DNA from: Strigops habroptila
Taxonomy: Eukaryota > Chordata > Aves > Psittaciformes > Psittacidae
NCBI RefSeq assembly: GCF_004027225.2
Contig: NC_046358.1
Coordinates: 8,091,284 to 8,155,283, forward strand
DNA: 64,000 bases
Reading direction: 5' to 3'
The notes below the pieces were generated by a model. The model was not told where the DNA came from. It worked only from the letters and a program-made list of their open reading frames with translations, and made no database searches. This document shows, in pieces, positions 38,446 to 50,400 of the stretch. The position numbers and the translations under genes were made by a program. How positions within the stretch are numbered: position 1 is the stretch's first letter; every line of letters starts with the position of its first letter.

Positions 38446-41400
38446 CTAAGGGACAAAAAAATTACTCAGTTAATTAGCAAAAAGCAATTAGGGTCTGGGT
38501 GTTTCTCAGGCATGTACACAGAGTGGATCACAACTCAAATTTTTTCCCTCATACAGGCATTTTATTGGTGGGATATTTGGTTGGCAGTAGGGGTAGGTGG
38601 TGGTAAGGCGAATAAGGGTTGTCCTGGCTACTCTTGGAAATGCCAAAACAGGTATTCTATTGGCTTCTTCTGAGCACAGGAGGGTGAGAGTCCCTACCTC
38701 CTGCTCTAGGTCTAGAGTGAGTTCACATGCTAACACTTTCTGAGCCCCAGCCTATGCCCTTGATGCTGTCTCCCAGCCATCGCAGCACCCGTCCCTTCTA
38801 CCTAAGGTGTAAGTAAATGGCAACTACTCTTTTTCTCTTTCCTCCCCTTCTCCCAAAGCAGACAAAAGCAGCAAGAACCTCATGACAGCATGGTTTCTTT
38901 CCAGGCATGGGCCAGGAAGCCACTGCCACTTTCTGTGCCTTCCAGCTTCAACTCTACATCATGTTATTTCCCTCACTACTATCCTTTCATGCCTCCAGAA
39001 ATAGGCTGCTGAAAATCCATATATTTCAGTGATGCAAGCTTTCCAGAAGCACACTGACCTTCTTAGCGACCTGACAGATACTCCTTCACCCAGCACAACC
39101 TAGCACTTGCTCAAGTCTTGGTTCTACCGGGAAGAATTATCAAAAAACATAGAAAAAAGACCTAAACAACTAGATTCTATTATCTAAACAGAGAGACTTC
39201 ACAGAGCCATTATTTGGACATATCCTGGAAGCAGATGGCACAAATATTTACGATAATTTCCCTAGGCTACCTCCTGCTATAAAAAACTACAGGCTTTATG
39301 CAACCTCAACAGTGAGAGTGAACCCGATATTCCCTGAATCACTAAGATTTGGCAGGAACACTGAAAGAACTTTTCATACCCATTTCATCATCCCAGGATA
39401 ATCAACATATGTATCACAGACCCAGGCAAAATAATTAGACAGGTAGTCCCACAAGGTCCTCTCCTGAAGGATGGAGAAGAGAATCAGAAGAGTGAAAGTG
39501 AGAAAACTCGTGGGTTGAGGTAAAGACAGGTTCATGAGACAGAAAAAGGAAGACAATAATAACAACAATGGTGGGAATAATAATATTGATAATAATAATA
39601 AAAGAATTAGAATAGACAAAACAAATGATGTACAGTGCAATTGTTCACCACCTGCTGACCAATGCCCAGCCAGTTCCCAAATAGCAGGCCCTGGCCAGCT
39701 TTCTCCCTGGTTTATGTATTGAATATAATGCCATATGGGATGGAATATTCCTTTGGCCAGTTTGGGTTAGCTGTCTTGGCTCTGTCCCCTCCCAGCTTTG
39801 CTGGCAGGGCATGAGAAGCTGAAAAGTCCTTGGCTTAGTATAAGCACTGTGTAGCAACAACTAAAAACGTCAGTGTCTTATCAACATTATTCTCGGACTA
39901 AATCCAAAGCACAGCACTGTACCAGCTACTAGGTAGAAAATTAACTCTATCCTGGCCAAAACCAGGACAGCCTGACACAAGGGCTCATACATGTTCTTTC
40001 CATCCCCATCATTCCCACAGACTGCCCAGTTTTCTAACAGTTAGTATGAGGGAAAGAGAACAGTAACAACCCAGAAATGGTAGGTAATACTGTCAGGTAT
40101 AGACAACACAGGTTAACACAGGCAGGAAATAGAATGCTCAATCACTCCTCATTGCAAATGGGAGAACATCAGATACAAGAGAATTTTTCTGTCAGCCTCC
40201 AGTGACACCATCACATTGGCCTGAGGATGTTACCATAGTGAACAATCACCCTTCACAGTCGCAGATACCTGCACTTATGTAAACACCCTTAAACTATTTG
40301 AATCCTGTTCAAAACCCCAATCATGTACCTCAAATGTGCAATGAATTCAATCCATAATATCTACAAAGCAAAAGTACTGTATGATTTTTTATTACTTACT
40401 TCAACCCCCCTCGAAGGAAAACGATTAATACAATTGAGACAATAGTATCTGCATTTGTTTTGTAATTAAATTTAATGTACCATATACCAGCCTAGAACTT
40501 TTGGTGTTCAGTATACTGGGGAGCTTTGAAGTGATTGAAAAATAAGTGTTCTAGTAGCATATGCCAGGAATTTTATCATCTGGAGAAGGAGTAACTGAGA
40601 CCTTTGGCACCAACAGAGGTAATACGGTGTTGTGGAATATGGTACCAGGACTGAGAATTCATCTGAATTGAATTGCTATTGAAATTGCTATTGAATTGCT
40701 ATTGAAACTCTTTTTAAATTTCAAAGTAGGACTCACTGAAGCGAACACAAGCTGTCAGCATGGCTCAGTGCTGTATTTTCATCACTTTGCTAGTTCACAC
40801 TTTTGTTTTCAAGGTTATCTATCTGCCTAACTGTGAGCCTGGTAATTAAGCTAAAGAATGAAATCCTTAGATTCCCCAGAGCATTCTCTAACAGGAAAGG
40901 ATGAAAGTATGAGAGGAAACAACGCTGCTAATTTCTGCCACTGCAGATAAACAGAATATACTTTTCATCAGTAAGCTCCACAATCTACCTATGAAAAGCC
41001 AAAAAGAAAACATCTAGAGGGGGCCAGAGGCTGATCCCAATAGCTGCTGTACTGTCCACAGAAAATTGCACATTTTAAGCTTCTTGAAATGGTTCAGATC
41101 TAAGAAAAGAGAGTCTGAGTCTGTGTTTAGAGCATGAACGGATGAACAGATACTGCACAGTAAAACAAAGAAGGCAGCTGCTGCTTCTGTTAGTGCAATG
41201 GGTAACTGTAAACTTACCAGGTGCTTTGTACTCCCTGAAGGTGTCATTTACTAGCGGGAAGAATATCACAATAGGTGTTTCTGGGCTCTCCTTGTCACCA
41301 ACAATGTAGCATTCTTTCACATGTGGGGTTTCTTGGTCATCTGGCACCTTTGTAGGGAAAGGAATTCCCTGCTTTGCAAAGTATTTAGAGGCTTCTTTCA

Positions 41401-44400
41401 GGGGCTGGTTGTCACAGCATGAAAACAAAACAAAAGAAGGCATCAGAACATACAGGAATCACTCTAAATTTGGCCAAAACTGAACTTCAGTGGGAATGTT
41501 TGTGGAGTAAGGGCCAAGTTCTGACAGACTATGGCATTTGAGTGTAGACTGAACATGGAGCCACAACCTGGAAAGTCAAAGTTAGGTGCGATGCATCTGG
41601 GTCCACATGCCTGCCTTTGAAAAGCTACATTCCACATTTGGATATTAAAAATGCTGCCTTTAGGGAGCTTTTTATTCCTAAGGAATTTAAAGTTTCTAAA
41701 TACAAACTGTTCATGCATTTATTTGCATATCTGGTCTTCTGCATGAAATAGGTCTATTATCACAGTTGTGTTGTCCTGAATGTAAGTTTTTCCATGCATA
41801 AGAATATGTATGATTGCATTGAGAAGTTTTTAGTCAATTTTTTAATGCATTTAGCTTCATTCATTCTACATCTGACTGCCTTCAAAACAGCTAAAAAACC
41901 CATTTACACATAAAAATGGGCAGAATCAGTTTACTAAATTCTTACTTCGTGATAACATTTGCATTGTTCCATAAAGATGTGTGACCTTGGTAAACTGTTA
42001 GCTTATTACACTTCTCAGATACTGGGGAAAAAATTTCTGCGAGTAGAGGATCAGCCATTTTGGGAACTCAGTGAGAAAGCAGAGAGATCAGTTCAAGAGG
42101 AATGTACTGTGCTCACCCCTGTCTGGGAACCTGAACTGTAGTTGAAATGCAAAATGACATCCACTTTCCTTTCCGGTCTCATGAGGGGTGGGTAACTGGT
42201 AGCAAAGGCAAATGCAGTATCAATCAGGATGAGGTAGTCTGTTGCTGCTGTCAGGTGATTGGGCTGAGAGTCAAGCTCACAGTCTAGAAAAGAAGCATTT
42301 TTAATTTATCTATTTGTTCATTCATTCAGAGGAGGTGCTCAATGCAAGAGAGGTGCTCAGGAAAGTCAGTTGGTAACAGCAAGAGAATTCAGCTTTTCTT
42401 GGGGCTTAGACCTACCTATTTAGCTGATAGATGCAGTTCAGTCATTTCTTACTTCCTCATTTGGCTTCCTCTTTTCACTATTGACTGCAATTCCTTTGAC
42501 TTTCCTCTAATTAAGAAGGATGAACTTGGGGCTCAGGAGAATAGAGTGAATTCCATCCCCTGGTTATGTGTGTGACTCTGATCAGGTCATTTTTTGTGTG
42601 TGTGTTGGTTTTTTGTTTGTTTGTTTTCTTTTAATATGGAAAAAAATAAAATAGTACCTCACTGTCTCAACACACTAAAGACTAAAGATGTTTGGTGCCT
42701 TGCACACTGCGGTAACAAGCACACAGCTATTAAGGTACATGGAAGATCTGGTACCAGACTGAACACAAATTCCCAAACTGGGTAACACAGAATACTGTTA
42801 CAAAGGTTGTATCTTACAAGTAAAAGGGTAACATGAAACAGGGCACTCTCCCACATCCCTTGAGTATTGGCTGGACAACAGACACCATATGATGGCACCA
42901 GTGCCATGCCACAAGCATGCGGGCTGATGGCTGGCACATCAGCAGACATATGCTGGTTGACTAATCAGGATCTTCCCTGTCTATCAGCCACTGGACTTCA
43001 TGAAATCTTTAAGAACTTATTTTTGAAGCCTCTCCTACTACCTAATATCAGCTTTCAGTGACAAACAGTTTCAAATACTATCAGAGGATGGGAACAGAAC
43101 AAAAAAGCAGTTGGCTTGATAATCTGTTAAGCATTGTTTCTTTTTCACAAGGATGGTGTAAGACAGAACCAAAAGCAGTTCTATTACCATACCTTTCCAT
43201 TTGGAAAACTTGCTCTCTAGGTAGCTGTTGTTCATCTGGAGGCCTTTCAGGAAGTTAGGGATTTCTGAAGCTGCTGGACGTAACATGACAACATCTCGGA
43301 AAATGTCTGAAAAGCTGTCAGTGGGACAAACCACTCGAGTATCCAGCTCATTTGGTCTTCTAGGGAATAGGGTTTCATCATCTGCAGGAGAAAGAATAAC
43401 AGTTCATGTATGTGGTTTCATACACGACATGTTCATGTCATCTATGCAATCATCATTTGTATTAACATGTTTGGCAAAACTTGGACTTCTCTTTTTATTT
43501 CCAGGATCTCCACAAATCTCACGTTTTTTCAGCTAAGCTTTGAAAAATCCATTTCTTCATCTCCTCACTCCACAGTGGTAAAGACCTTATTTGTACTGCA
43601 ACAGAGTCCATCTCACCTATTATAAATTTCTTTGCTTGTCTGTGATTTTATCCACTACAATATCGTGCACTTAGACACAAGGTTGGTGTTTGCTCTTGTT
43701 TCTGTGGCACCTCATGCCGTACTCCAACTTCCAAGAGAGGAACTGGAAACTATGAATCACTATAGAAGACTTCCAGCCTCTCCTACTCTACAGGGATATT
43801 TTTCTCCAGTTTTATACTTGTGCTCTGAAAAAAAGCCCATATGAGAACTGTTCTCGCTTTTTTTCCTGTGACAGATCCCATGGATTATTTTCTCACACAA
43901 CTGAAAACATTGCCATACTGAAATACATGGCATGAATTTCCTCCTGGTTTCCATGTGGATTACAGGAATCCCTGAAGAAGGAATTCCAAAATGGCTTTGA
44001 AAAAATCAGTGAGAGAATATCAGCACGGGGGGGGGGGGGGGGGGGGGGGGGGGATGGGGGAACGAAGTAAAAGAAAAAAAAGAGAGAGAGAATAAAGTAA
44101 CATAATGGCATAAGAATAACGCACCTATGTCAGTAATTTTGTCTCGGGTCCATTTGTGCCAGAAATCTTCTGAATGAACAGATATATACCAAGCATCCAT
44201 AAGATTCAAGGAAAATACACTGCTCCAGATCCCTGTGGCAGAGGATATATTTGACAGAAAGAAAACCGGTGAAGACCTGGAAGTGTTTTCATTCACAATG
44301 ACCTTCAGTACCTTCTGCATTCTCTAGCAAACTTCATTATGTTATCTTAGTGCACAACTAAAGGGACTGTCTTCACAAATTGGTATACAAACTGATGGAC

Positions 44401-47400
44401 AGCGGCAGAGCAGTTGACGTCATCTACCTGGACTTGGGCAAAGCGTTTGACACTGTCGCGCAGGACATCCTTGTCTCTAAATTGGAGAGACATCAATTTG
44501 GTAGATGGACCACTCACTGGATAAAGAACTGGCTGGATGGCCGCATGCAGAGTTGTGGTAAACGGCTCAGTGTCCGGTTGGAAAACAGTAACGAGTGGTG
44601 TCCCTCAGGGATCGGTGTTGGGACCGGTCCTGTTCAACATCTTTGTCAGCAGCATGGACAGTGGGATTGAGTGCGCCCTCAGCAAGTTTGCCAACAACAC
44701 CAAGCTGCGTGGTTTGGTTGGTACGCTGGAGGGAAGGGATGCCATCCAGAGGGACCTTGACACGCTTTGGAGGTGGGCCGATGCCAACCTTATGAAGTTT
44801 AACCAAGCCAAATGCAAGGTCCTGCACCTGGGTCGGGGCAATCCCAGGCACTGCTACAAGTTGGGTGGAGAAGAGATTCAGAGCAGCCCTGCAGAGAAGG
44901 ACTTGGGGGTGTTGGTTGATGAGAAACTTAACATGAGCCGGCAGTGTGCGCTTGCAGCCCAGAAAGCCAACCGTATCCTGGGCTGCATCAAAAGAAGCGT
45001 GACCAGCAGGTCAAAGGAGGTGATCCTGCCCCCCTACTCTGCTCTCGTGAGACCCCACTTGGAGTACTGTGTACAGTTCTGGTATCCTCAACATAAAAAG
45101 GACATGGAACTGTTGGAGCAAGTCAAAAGGAGGCCCACGAGGATGATAAGGGGGCTAGAGTACCTCCCATATGAAGACAGGCTGAGAGAGTTGGGGCTGT
45201 TCAGCCTGGAGAAGAGAAGGCTGCGTGGAGACCTCATAGCAGCCTTCCAGTATCTGAAGGGGGCCTACAAGGATGCTGGGAGGGACTCTTCATTAGGGAC
45301 TGTAGTGGTAGGACAAGGGTAACGGGTTCAAACTTAAACAGGGGAAGTTTAGATTAGGTATAAGGAAGAAGTTCTTTACAGTGAGGGTGGTGAGGCACTG
45401 GAATGGGTTGCCCAGGGAAGTTGTGAATGCTCCATCCCTGGCGGCGCTGAAGGCCAGGTTGGACAGAGCCTTGGGTGGCATGGTTTAGTGCGAGGTGTCC
45501 TTGCCCATGGCAGGGGGGTTGGAACTAGATGATCTTAAGGTCCTTTCCAACCCAAACCATTCTATGATTCTATGAATCCGTAATGTATATAAAGAATCTA
45601 ATTTATTGGCATATATTAAGAGGGCTGGTGGTGTTTTCAGAGTATCTTCTAACACATCCATTTTTGTTATGTGGCAAATAACATTTTGCCAAGTTCATCT
45701 TAGTATTTTACACTTGTCCCCAACATTTGTTATTTCACAATTTCCCAGCATTTGTAATTCTAAGGGGTTTTATTTATTTCTAGCATAATCCTGTTACAGA
45801 TACGCAGTTATCGTGTAGGATTGTCAACCACAAAACGTTCAAGATTCATACACAAATATGCTTTAGAATGAGGAAGCTAACTTACTAGTTTTGAAAACAG
45901 AAAGTGCAGTTGTGGGAGTCTTTGATTTGTCTTCTGATTTTTTAGGGTTTAGGGCATATCTGGGTTACATTTTCAAGACCCTTCACTAACTGGTGTAGCA
46001 AAGTTGATGGCAGTCCTCACTGCCATCTATCTGCAGTCTTTTAGGCTGACACAGCACCGTTACCCGGTATGCTTAGATGTGCCTGCTGTGCCATGCTGCC
46101 TTCCTGAACCTCCCAAACCCTGGAGCTCTTGGGGGGGGACTGAGTGGCAAGTAGAAGAGGTTGCACCTGAGCAGTCTGTCGATGGCCTGACCCAGCTATG
46201 TCAGCCTGCATTCAGACGGACAGGCTTGGCCATGCAGGAAAGAGCTGCAGGACCTATGTAGTCAGTCCCCACTCTATTTGGAAGCTGGGGTGCAAAGGAT
46301 TTCACTGAAAGCCTTTCGAGTAACTGTGTCACTGGAGTAAGTAGCACTGCCTGAATAATGGGACTCTGGATCATTGGCAGGGAATAGGGGCAGAAATGTC
46401 CCAGCATTGCCCTAGGGAAGGGAGGAAGAAAATGCCAAGGTGGGAGGTGTAGGAAGGAGGCTGGTGACCTGCTGGCATTTCTGACCACAGAAGGGGTGAG
46501 CTGGGTCCCTATTGTAATATATAAACATATAGAATGGAGAGATTCTGCTTTGCTTCCTTACACCTCACCACTAGCTGTAACGAAATCTCTACACAAGCAA
46601 AAAGTCTTAACTTCTTAACCCACCCCCCCTGAAACTTCCTTTATGCAATTGGTGGAAGTAGGAAGAACAATGAGGCAAGAGATTGTTTTTGCAAAGGGAA
46701 AAAGATTTCCTTATTGCTTTTACTGTTCTTGTGCAAGAGAGAAAAAAGGTAAATATTATGTCCTATTTGTACTCTGAAATGGAAATGTTATCCTTAAGAA
46801 TTAATCAGGGTTAGGTGTGGCAGGTACATCGTAGATAAAAGGCTATATTTTAGAGACTTAGATCGAAGAAAAGACTGTGATTTAACTTAGGAACAGTGTC
46901 ACACAAGTTTGGTTGCTGACAAAGACATATTTGTGTTGAGAAGGCATCATGTCAGTAAGCAAAACAGCATATGGAATCAAATAAATCTGTTCAGCTGAAT
47001 AAAATTGCAGACAAAATAAAAATTTCTGCAGATAGTGACCTGTTATCAGTTCTAATATTTTACCATGTACTGCTGCTGGCATATAAAAAAGTGTACTAAC
47101 TGCTTCATTTCAGAAGAGGGGTTTGTGCAGGAGCAGGTTATATTATATTATTATTATATTATATTATATTAATTATATTACTTTACATTGCCCTGGAGCA
47201 ACAAATTACCTTCCAAAAAGCAGATTCTGGATTCTGGCATTTTCTTCATCAGGCGACCCATGAAGAACTCACTCCCAAAATCTTCAGCACGAATGAAGGT
47301 GCCATATTTTGGGAATCCTACCTCATAAGGGGTGAATTCCACCCATTCTGTAAGAAAAAGCACAAGACAGACTGATTAGAGTGGCAGAGGCACAAATTAC

Positions 47401-50400
47401 TTGAATAAAACATATGATGTTGTCCAGGTTAAGGGAGACTGGTTTTTACCTAGCACACTTTGCAAGCAGGCATTTATTCACTGTACATTAAACAGTGAAT
47501 TGTCCCCTTACATGTAAATTTCTTTACAAACTTTAGATTTCTGAAGCTTTCTACAAAAATGTGTAACAGGTAATTTTAAATAGTCCTCCATCATCCTGCT
47601 TTTGATCCTGAATACAGCTGAATATACTAAGGCCTTCAAAAATTTAACTGTTAAATTCCTACTCTGGATCAACCTTTTTGAGTACTTGTGCATTGAATTG
47701 ATTTCCTTATCTAATCAATTGACCTAAATTGACCCCTATTGGGATTAAATGTTATATGCAGTTCTGGAGTATTATTACCTCTAAAATCCTGGTCGCTGAT
47801 TTTATCCTTCACATTGAGAGAGAGGTAGATGGGCAGGGGATTCTGACCCTGATTTAGTGCCTGCTGCTGATCTGTGAGCTTATGGGAGTCCTCCTGTTTT
47901 GAAGAAGGACAGTAGCTGAGGACAGTTAGATGACACAAAGAGCCTCCCACTTCATTTAAGCATGGGGTCTGATAACACAAGGCTTACCAGACTCCGACTA
48001 GGATGCTCCCCACTGGTTTAGTTCAGAGAAATGCTGTCATTCCTATCTCTGACCCTCCCCTGCCCCAGCACTTCAGCACACAAATAGTCCTAAAGTAAGT
48101 TCTAAAAAATGCAAAAAAAAAAAACCAAACAAAAAAACCCCTGAGCTTTCTATGGTAAGAAAAAAATATTGCTATCAACATTATTTATTTCAGAAAAATG
48201 TCTGGAAATATCTCAAAAGCACTCTTCTTGGGAAATATTTCATTCAGAAGGAATAACTCCTTCCCTGACTGCCCAGAAAATTATATTTTCCTCAGGCCCA
48301 TGACAAAGCCAAAGCTCAGACAGAGTTAATGTTCAGTGAGCCTTACTGCTTCTGCTGCAGAGTATCTTGCATACTTGGGTATGCAAGATGGGTGGGTGGA
48401 AGAGGCAGGACAGGGAGTCTGTACCTCTGTGCTGTGCGCAGGCAGTAGAAATTTGGATACATGTGGGGTTAATCATATTACACGGGAAGAGTTTTCTCTT
48501 TCTTAAGTATAAATAACCTACTGGGAAGGAAATATTCACAAATACTAAAACAGAGCCACAGCATTGCCTTTTGGTGGAAGTGTTTACAGGGTGAGGTAAT
48601 CCATTAACAGTTCAGATATACTGTCTTTGGGTTTGTGGGGGGGTTTTTTGCCTTGTCACACTGCTCTTTAAGAAGAATAACAGGATTTTCACTTAAATAT
48701 TTACATGTGAATTAATTTTAAAGTTGTTCATACTATGTTTCCTGTTATTTCTCTTTATTCCCACCTTTTCTGTATGAGGCGTGATGTCAAGATCTGCATA
48801 ATACAGCCAACAACCAAAGAATTATACTGTCAAGACACATGCTTTAGGTGTCTATATGAAAAACAAGCAAACAAGCAAAAGAACCCATTTTCTGTAAGGA
48901 GGGTCAAACACTGCATATGTTGCCAAGGGAACTTATAGAGTCTTCACCTGGGGAGATATTCAGGAGCCCATGATTCAGGGTAGCCTGCTCTAGCCCTGCT
49001 TGAGCAGGGCTGTTGGACAAGATGATCTCCAGATGCCCCTTCCAATCTCAATTGTTTTTTGCTTTGTTGTCTGTCCTCGCTGCTATATTCACTGAATATT
49101 GAAATCTGAAGAGAAATGTGCTGCTATTTTACCTTTTCATGTAACATGGTTTCAATGATGAGTCCCCACAGATCTGTGAAACATATTCGATGTCCTTCCT
49201 TTTCCCTCTGGCACAACTCTTTCAAATAGTATTTCAGGCGATTGGGAGAAAAACAAGCAAAGAACTTATTTTTGAGCACATGCTTTCTGACGTCATTGAG
49301 TGTTTCCTTAAGATCCTTTTGGGACCAGTCAGGGTCTTCGTACAAGTTTGACATGGTCCTAAAAATCAAAACAAAACAACAAAACAGACAAACCACAAGG
49401 TAAAATGTGAGTTCTGAAGCAGAGCTTTGGGGAGTTATGGAGGTTTGCCTATCATACCTTGATTTACGTGAAAAAGCACACGTGTGTGGTACCGTTCACA
49501 TTATTTAATCGGGACTGAATTAATTGCAAATGTGGGCAAATACCCACTGAAGGAAACAAGAAAAAGCCACAGCAGAAAAAGACCTTCCTTGATAGTAAAG
49601 ATGATATATCTCTTCAGATCATTGTTTGTCACACATAGAAAATTCCTATGAAGACTTAACTTGTCTTTGTCTTACCATGTTGTGCCAGATAAACCAGTGA
49701 TGTATGAGACACAGTCCAAGATGTTTAGTTCCTGCACACTGAGAAGGTGAGCGTACATGGCCGTCAGAGCTCTGGTTCCACCACCTGTTGTCATGATTGC
49801 CACCACAGGTACCTGTTCAATCCCAAAATACATGCATTTAGTGACATGGTCTGAGAAGGGAGAGAGCCACCTCTGATTTGGAAAGAGAAAGCTCCATCCA
49901 GCACTGATAAAGTAATAAAGATACTGTATGCCACCAGTCAGCAAGGAGAAGAAAAGACTGAATTAATTCTGTGGCATAGGAGTAAGAAATACTTCATGTT
50001 TCCTCCATCATCCCAAACATGACATTTTCAGTGCTCTGTTGCAAAACTAATAACACAAATAGTAGAGGGAATAATAACATAATAACAACAAAAAGTAGAG
50101 GGAATCTCTACTGAACCAGATTTTTAGCACACGCAATAGACCAGCAAACATAGGCTGCTATCTCACTGTTCCCATGTAAGCAGTAAGAACCTCTCTGTCA
50201 CTGAAGTTTGATAAAGCTAATTTCTATTATTGCATAGCTATTTCACAGACCATACTAGATGTATCATGACTGTTAGACATGTATCATGACCAGTTCAGGT
50301 CCCCTGAGACCAGAGGTTGGTGACACCATCTGTTTTCACAGATGCTGCAGGGAAAGCAAAACCATACTCCACATACCCTGTATGTACATACAATACTAAA

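Larger units (their letters stand above)
38446..41217 (-). other. PLA2G4E last intron
   Basis: 2772 bases, GT...AG. Holds the ERVL LTR at about 39450-39969 and the short tandem repeat at 40664-40707. Confidence 0.85.
41405..44124 (-). other. PLA2G4E introns flanking the 42.1 and 43.2 kb exons
   Basis: Introns 41405-42116, 42284-43192 and 43382-44124. Only the poly-G tract stands out; no transposon family recognised. Confidence 0.8.
44233..47209 (-). other. PLA2G4E intron holding a CR1 insertion
   Basis: 2977 bases, the largest intron seen in this gene. Over a third is the CR1 copy at 44378-45577. A (TATTA)n tract lies at 47138-47181. The remaining sequence shows nothing recognisable. Confidence 0.85.

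Noticed and set aside
39374-39640. Leucine-rich, membrane-like 88-codon frame
   Set aside because: Comes from the AAT/ATT repeat of the ERVL LTR read in one frame, not from a gene.
42123-42135. Alternative donor AG|gttccc for the PLA2G4E catalytic-Asp exon
   Set aside because: It leaves phase 1, while the next exon begins in phase 0; the GGG|gtgagc donor downstream restores frame and the conserved SGSQT residues.
43893-44111. Proline-run open frame near the PLA2G4E exon at 44.1 kb
   Set aside because: Produced by translating the poly-G tract; no conserved residues.
44537-45322. 261-codon frame as a host gene
   Set aside because: It is CR1 reverse transcriptase ([12 protein letters not shown] motif) followed by a CR1 3' UTR.
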